A DNA stretch of 7,062 nucleotides from Sphingobacteriales bacterium (lineage in GTDB: Bacteria; Bacteroidota; Bacteroidia; Chitinophagales; UBA2359): contig JADKCK010000096.1 in the NCBI GenBank assembly GCA_016718845.1, positions 1 through 7,062 on the forward strand, read 5' to 3'. Shown piece by piece: positions 5,262 through 7,062 of the stretch; within the stretch, counting starts at the first letter, position 1; each line of letters starts with the position of its first letter. A model generated the notes under the pieces. The model searched no databases, had not been told where the DNA came from, and saw nothing but the letters and a program-made list of their open reading frames with translations. The translations under genes were made by a program, and so were the position numbers.

Positions 5262-6626
5262 ATGAAGAAAAAATTTACAAACATTGTTGTATTCTTAGCA
5301 GTTTTGTTAGGTGTAGTAATAGGTATGCCTGTTTGGTCGCAAAACTTGGTGGTTAATCCAAGTTTCGAAAACACTAGTTCGTGTCCGATAGGCATCTCCG
5401 AGTTTTCAAAGGCTCTTAATTGGTCGCCTGTTAATTCGGGAGCAGATACTTGTTCTTCGCCCGATTTATATGCAGCATGTGCGCCTAATATTGGCGGTGC
5501 AAATAGCCCAAATGCCTTAATTGGTTTTCAGAATTCGCGCACAGGGTCGCATCATGCAGGTATTATTTTGTACGAAGGTGTTGCCTTGTTTGGCTGCAAC
5601 CCTTTGTTTAGCAGTCAATATAGAGAATATATAGAGGGGCAAGTAAGCTCGCCATTAGTAGCGGGGCAAAAATACTGTGTTAAGTTTTACGTTAGTTTAG
5701 CCAACTGTAAATGGGGCAGCGATGATATAGGTATCTATTTTACCAACACCTTGGCTCAATACAATTTTTGTAACAATGATGCCCCCTTGCCCGTTACACC
5801 ACAACTTAATTGGTGCAGTGCCGCCGTTCTGGAAACCGAAGATTGGGTAGAACTTAGATGGACATATACGGCTAATGGTGGTGAAAATTATTTTGTTATC
5901 GGCAACTTTAAAAACGACAACAACACCAGCATCGAAGATAACAACTGTAGTTCTATTCACTCGTATGCCTATTATTTTATTGATGATGTATCTATTACGC
6001 CGGGTTGTTGCCCTGTGGATATGGCTTTTACCAACATTGTACAGCCTACTTGTGGCAGTAACAATGGGTCTATCAACTTAGGCGTAGCTAATTCGCCTAT
6101 TTGTGGAGAAAATGGTAGTGTTAGTTATTTGTGGAGCAATGGCGCTACCACTAAAAATGTAGCTAATTTAGCCGCAAATACCTATACCGTTACGGTGACT
6201 AATCAGGGTGGATGTACGGCTACTTTATCTACGGTTTTGAACAATGGCGGATGTTGCCCTACTGTTGTTACTATCAATACTACGGCTGCAACTTGTGGCG
6301 CCAATAATGGGAGTATTAGTGCAGTAGTAAGCAATAATCCGGTTGCGCCTAGCTATTTATGGCTTAATAATGCTACTACGGCTTCGGTTAGTAATGTGCC
6401 ACCCGGTACTTACACCGTTACGGTAACAACAGGTGCTGGTTGTGTAGTGACAGCTTCTGGCACAGTGGTATCATCAACAGCGCCAACTCCGCCTGTTATA
6501 CCGCCACAAAATGTGTGTAATATAGCGAGTACTACCCTAAATGCGGGCAATGGGTATAGTGGTTATGCTTGGTCGGCATCAAATGGTGGCACCATTAGTA
6601 GTGCTACTAATGCTCAGGGGTTATAG
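5262..6626 (+). CDS. Secreted SprB-repeat adhesin-like protein, N-terminal part up to a frame break
   Basis: This is a secreted or surface protein of the multi-domain adhesin type common in Bacteroidota. Residues 1-26 form a Sec signal peptide (MKKK, hydrophobic 8-21, probable cleavage at VWS|QN). Residues 28-247 form a Cys-rich domain opening NLVVNPSFE and closing YYFIDDVSITPGCCP; such domains often have a jelly-roll, carbohydrate-binding-like fold, which is inference here. Two SprB-type repeats follow (249-325 and 331-405), each with CCP, (Q/A)xTCGxNNGSI, YLW(S/L)NxATT, a TYTVTVT strand and a closing GC. A Pro-rich linker (405-417) leads to a further Ig-like module that breaks at the TAG at 6624-6626, while the matching sequence continues in the -1 frame. 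It has its own candidate promoter and follows the purL terminator. The start ATG has an A-rich leader with no Shine-Dalgarno. Attachment, gliding or matrix roles are possible; the exact ligand cannot be read. Confidence 0.85.
   Translation: MKKKFTNIVVFLAVLLGVVIGMPVWSQNLVVNPSFENTSSCPIGISEFSKALNWSPVNSGADTCSSPDLYAACAPNIGGANSPNALIGFQNSRTGSHHAGIILYEGVALFGCNPLFSSQYREYIEGQVSSPLVAGQKYCVKFYVSLANCKWGSDDIGIYFTNTLAQYNFCNNDAPLPVTPQLNWCSAAVLETEDWVELRWTYTANGGENYFVIGNFKNDNNTSIEDNNCSSIHSYAYYFIDDVSITPGCCPVDMAFTNIVQPTCGSNNGSINLGVANSPICGENGSVSYLWSNGATTKNVANLAANTYTVTVTNQGGCTATLSTVLNNGGCCPTVVTINTTAATCGANNGSISAVVSNNPVAPSYLWLNNATTASVSNVPPGTYTVTVTTGAGCVVTASGTVVSSTAPTPPVIPPQNVCNIASTTLNAGNGYSGYAWSASNGGTISSATNAQGL
6006..6476 (+). 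repeat. Two tandem SprB-type protein repeats (period 82 codons)
   Basis: Repeat 1 begins at the CCP codons at 6006 and repeat 2 at 6252, a 246-base period. Shared signatures are CCP, TCG(S/A)NNGSI, YLW..NATT-like and TYTVTVT followed by a Cys. The copies are diverged at DNA level, so recent duplication is not indicated. Confidence 0.75.
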
Positions 6627-7062
6627 TTACTAGCAGCGGAACCTATACGGTAGTAGTAACGGCAGCTAATGGTTGTACGGCAAGCACGCAAACTACGGTA
6701 GTTATCAATACATTAACAGCAAGTGCCTCTGCCAATAGTCCGTGTATTGGTGGGGTGCTTACGCTTAGTGCTACGGGTCCGGCAGGGGCAACATATAGCT
6801 GGGCTGGCTCTAATGGGGCATCTTCGTCGCAGCAAAATCCAAGTATTAACAATGTAACAGCGGCTAATTCGGGTACTTATACCGTTACAGTTACGGGCAC
6901 AAATGGTTGTACGGCAAGCGCACAAACCACGGTATCCATTGGCACATCTGTCACCCCTACCTTTACCCCTATCCCTGCTTTTTGTAGTGGAACGGCAGCA
7001 CCAACTTTGCCGAGTACGTCAAACAATGGCATTGCAGGTACTTGGTTGCCGACTGTGGTTAG
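6620..7062 (+). CDS. Continuation of the secreted adhesin in the -1 frame, open to the right edge
   Basis: Reading codons from 6620 (GTT-ATA-GTT-ACT) gives 147 residues without a stop up to the window edge. It directly continues the module cut by the TAG at 6624: IVTSSGTYTVVVTAANGCTA completes an Ig-like fold, then comes a full second Ig-like module (6713-6946, 78 residues, SGTYTVTVTGTNGCTA near its end). The start of another module follows (TPTFTPIPAFCSGTAAP and NNGIAGTW), a pattern frequent in large Bacteroidota surface proteins that end in a type IX secretion sorting domain. That C-terminus is outside the window, so the sorting signal cannot be confirmed. There is no plausible independent start or signal peptide, so this is the rest of the upstream gene rather than a new one. 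One missing base near the GGGG run (6617-6620), real or artefactual, explains the break. Confidence 0.8.
6668..6919 (+). repeat. Near-identical DNA repeat within Ig-like modules
   Basis: The 18-base string AATGGTTGTACGGCAAGC occurs at 6668-6685 and again at 6902-6919, a spacing of 234 bases (78 codons). It marks the ends of two successive Ig-like modules (NGCTAS). This exact identity contrasts with the diverged SprB repeats and suggests more recent duplication or gene conversion between these modules. Confidence 0.65.

Noticed and set aside
6620..7062. A separate gene starting after the adhesin stop codon
   Set aside because: There is no plausible start, promoter or signal peptide, and its first residues complete the module interrupted upstream, so it is the same gene in a shifted frame.

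Overview
The window looks like chromosomal DNA from a member of the Bacteroidota, probably an environmental or metagenomic lineage. Three things point there: start codons preceded by A-rich leaders with no Shine-Dalgarno sequence, matches to the TAnnTTTG promoter element of that phylum, and a secreted SprB-repeat/Ig-like adhesin of a type common in gliding or surface-colonising Bacteroidota. No species can be named from the sequence.

Layout, left to right: (1) the 3' end of purM (AIR synthase), entering from the left edge and ending at 580, followed at once by a strong intrinsic terminator (586-621). (2) A complete IS5-family-like insertion sequence (about 681-1627) on the minus strand, with 19-bp perfect terminal inverted repeats. 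Its transposase is split into two frames joined by an A9G slippery run, which suggests programmed -1 frameshifting or transcriptional slippage. (3) A 272-bp non-coding stretch (1628-1899) full of inverted and direct repeats: a 13-bp-stem structure, a GC-rich hairpin and two copies of a CTTACAA-rich repeat. (4) purL (1900-4899), a 999-residue FGAM synthase with a PurS-like N-terminal part and no glutaminase domain. (5) A 362-bp intergenic region with small palindromes, the probable purL terminator (5066-5106) and a candidate promoter for the next gene. (6) A secreted, Cys-rich, multi-repeat adhesin-like gene starting at 5262. Its frame breaks at 6617-6626 and continues in the -1 frame to the right edge.

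purM and purL act at consecutive steps of de novo purine synthesis: PurL makes FGAM and PurM cyclises it to AIR. They are co-oriented neighbours but are now separated by a terminator, an IS and repeat DNA, so they are probably transcribed separately. The PurL architecture implies a separate PurQ glutaminase elsewhere in the genome. The adhesin gene is a separate transcription unit unrelated to purines. I see no clearly new multi-gene system. The most interesting points are the PurL architecture, the IS frameshift, the structured purL leader and the frame break in the adhesin.
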